Assembly (NCBI GenBank): GCA_019247695.1
Contig: JAFBAP010000088.1
Coordinates: forward strand, 1-52,027
Length of the DNA: 52,027 nt
Direction of reading: 5' to 3'
From: Verrucomicrobiota bacterium
Lineage (GTDB): Bacteria > Verrucomicrobiota > Verrucomicrobiia > Chthoniobacterales > JAFAMB01
Shown: piece by piece, positions 50,632-52,027 of the stretch
Numbering within the stretch: position 1 is the first letter of the stretch
Layout: each line of letters starts with the position of its first letter
Program-made: the position numbers and the translations under genes
Notes under the pieces: model-generated
Told to the model about the DNA's origin: nothing
The model's database searches: none
Seen by the model: the letters and a program-made list of their open reading frames with translations, nothing else

Positions 50632-51630
50632 ATGGGCAAGCATTTCACGGTAGCGATTGTCGGCGCAACGGGTGCCGTCGGAATCGAACTTCTGCGGCTA
50701 TTGGAACAGCGGGCGTTCCCGGTGCGCGGCTTGAAGTTGCTTGCCTCCCCCCGATCGGCGGGTAAACGCCTGCGTTTTCGAGGGGAGGAATTGCCGGTGG
50801 AAGCGTTGTCGGGCGAGTCATTCAAGAACGTCGATTTTGCCCTCTTCAGTGCCGGTGCGTCCACGTCGAAAGTATTTGCCCCGCTCGCGGTGAAGGCGGG
50901 GACGACGGTCATCGATAATTCCTCGGCGTTTCGGATGGAGCCGGAGGTGCCCCTGGTGGTGCCGGAAATAAATGCTGACGACGTTCGCCATCACGCGGGC
51001 ATCATCGCGAATCCGAATTGCACGACCATCATCAGCTTGATGGCCCTTTGCCCGCTGCACCGCGCCTTTGGTTTGAACCGCGTCCTTGCGGCAAGTTACC
51101 AGGCCGTTTCGGGGGCGGGCGCAAAGGGGATCATCGAATTGAAAGCGCAGGTCGAGGCGGGAGGCGAGCATGCACCGGTCGCCGCCGTCTTCCCGCATCC
51201 GATCGCCTTCAACGTCATCCCTCAGGTGGATGTCTTCCTGGCGGACGGGTACACGAAGGAAGAGCACAAATTCGTTAACGAAAGTCGCAAGATCCTGCAT
51301 CTGCCGGAGCTGCGTGCTTCCATCACGTGCGTGCGCGTACCCGTTTACCGGTCGCATGCCGTCGCCGTGCACGCCGAATTCCGCAACCCCGTGTCGGTTG
51401 ACCGGGCAAGGGACGTTGTCGCCAAATTTCCGGGCGTCCGGCTGGTTGACGAGCCGGGTGCGGGCAAATACCCGGTTCCGTTGGCCACCTCAGGAAATGA
51501 CGATTGCCAAGTAGGCCGTATCCGGCTCGATTCTGCGCTGGACAACGGGTTGGCGTTCTGGGTCTGCGGCGACCAATTGCTCAAAGGTGCCGCGTTGAAC
51601 GCCGTCCAAATTGCCGAACTCCTGGTTTGA
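50632..51630 (+). CDS. asd: Aspartate-semialdehyde dehydrogenase
   Basis: 332 residues. It reduces aspartyl phosphate to aspartate semialdehyde for lysine, diaminopimelate, threonine and methionine synthesis. GATGAVG (11-17), active-site Cys130 in NPNCTT and SYQAVSGAGAKG are clear. The region normally holding the catalytic His reads VPVYRSHAVAVHAEF. It provides the precursor for the DapL route. The gene has 23 bases before it, so its promoter must overlap the divergent gene. Confidence 0.95.
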   Translation: MGKHFTVAIVGATGAVGIELLRLLEQRAFPVRGLKLLASPRSAGKRLRFRGEELPVEALSGESFKNVDFALFSAGASTSKVFAPLAVKAGTTVIDNSSAFRMEPEVPLVVPEINADDVRHHAGIIANPNCTTIISLMALCPLHRAFGLNRVLAASYQAVSGAGAKGIIELKAQVEAGGEHAPVAAVFPHPIAFNVIPQVDVFLADGYTKEEHKFVNESRKILHLPELRASITCVRVPVYRSHAVAVHAEFRNPVSVDRARDVVAKFPGVRLVDEPGAGKYPVPLATSGNDDCQVGRIRLDSALDNGLAFWVCGDQLLKGAALNAVQIAELLV

Positions 51631-51704
51631 GGCGGTTCGCTCAGACCCGCCTCGAACCATGCGGATGGCGGGCCTCCGGCTTCAAAGGGGGGCCACGCCG
51701 TTCG

Positions 51705-52027
51705 CTACCCGTGAGCGCGCTCTGGCGGCCGCCCTTTCGCCGTATCGACCGGCGGCACGTGCTTCTTCAAGAATTGCTCCATCGCTTCGTAGAAGGAGAA
51801 GCGGTTCTCCTCGTTGTGGAAACCATGGCCTTCGTTTTCCTTGACCATGTATTCGACATCAACGCCCCGTTTTTTTAACGCTTCCACGATCTGGTTCGAC
51901 TCGGCGATGTTCACCCGGGGATCTTTGGCGCCCTGAGCCACGAAAAGCGGTGCCTTGATCTTATCCGCGTTCAGAGCCGGGGAATGCTGCAGAAACCATT
52001 CCTTATCCTGATCCGGGTTTCCGACCA
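51705..52027 (-). CDS. S9-family prolyl oligopeptidase, C-terminal fragment (gene runs off the window)
   Basis: The reading frame is open to the right edge: VGNPDQDKEWFLQHSPALNA, DKIKAPLFVAQGAKDPRVN, then EGHGFHNEENRFSFYEAMEQF. These are the last ~106 residues of an acylaminoacyl-peptidase/dipeptidyl-peptidase-like enzyme. They include the catalytic Asp (AKDPRV) and His (GHGF); the nucleophile Ser lies outside. Ends convergent with asd, 74 bases away. The C-terminal tail (PVDTAKGRPPERAHG) is poorly conserved. Confidence 0.9.
   Translation of the reverse strand, partial: VGNPDQDKEWFLQHSPALNADKIKAPLFVAQGAKDPRVNIAESNQIVEALKKRGVDVEYMVKENEGHGFHNEENRFSFYEAMEQFLKKHVPPVDTAKGRPPERAHG

Noticed and set aside
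1-52027. tRNA, rRNA or riboswitch genes
   Set aside because: I looked through the gaps on both strands and saw no convincing cloverleaf or known riboswitch core. A covariance search could overrule this.

Overview
The window is a GC-rich (judged by eye, not calculated) stretch of Gram-negative chromosome carrying about 46 protein genes, one partial gene and one pseudogene. I see no rRNA, tRNA, CRISPR array, phage or complete insertion sequence. The gene content suggests a member of the Verrucomicrobiota, perhaps Spartobacteria/Chthoniobacter-like. The reasons are LL-diaminopimelate aminotransferase (typical of the PVC group), a Minf_1886-type protein named after Methylacidiphilum, KdsA and Lpt genes for LPS, HprK with HPr and enzyme I, and an HpnD-type squalene/phytoene synthase. 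The placement is inference.

Layout: 0.2-4.4 kb carries a zinc-ligand-less class II aldolase homologue, a multi-pass membrane protein, a motif-less ABC ATPase homologue, hpnD and a glycine-zipper lipoprotein. 4.6-9 kb carries a SpmA-SpmB fusion, a decayed glucose-1-dehydrogenase gene, gnd and zwf. 9.5-14.2 kb carries a MoeB-rhodanese protein, a Trm112-like protein, PPK2, an aldo/keto reductase and a TPR protein. 14.7-18.9 kb carries doxX, maf, a DUF4412-like gene and a GT39 glycosyltransferase, divergent from a PAP2 phosphatase. 19.3-22.7 kb is one very large periplasmic protein that joins a LamG-like domain, a PstS-like domain, a sugar-binding-protein domain and an OmpA domain. 22.8-24.8 kb carries a dienelactone hydrolase and prfB with its programmed frameshift. 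25.1-29.4 kb is a dhaK-dhaL-dhaM operon whose DhaM is fused to HPr and a complete enzyme I.

30.7-41.8 kb is a long same-strand run: fmdB, a small membrane protein, Minf_1886, an M16 peptidase, DUF1844, kdsA, lptC, lptA, lptB, hpf, hprK, ptsH and ptsI. It links LPS synthesis and export with a regulatory PTS. 41.9-52 kb carries a Gfo/Idh/MocA oxidoreductase, mntH, dapL, an Fe/Mn superoxide dismutase, small unknown genes, a Nif3-like protein, a 3-methyladenine glycosylase, a 41-residue lipoprotein, an L,D-transpeptidase, asd and a partial S9 peptidase.

The most distinctive non-coding content is a layered set of intergenic repeats. One is a 13-base motif, AATGCCACRAATG, placed just after stop codons on both sides of three convergent gene pairs. 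Another is a long composite palindrome bounded by GTCACACGGCGGGC. A third is a set of 7-base tandem repeats, two of whose relatives supply the stop codons of neighbouring genes. There is also a separate 253-base element with about 45-base terminal inverted repeats.
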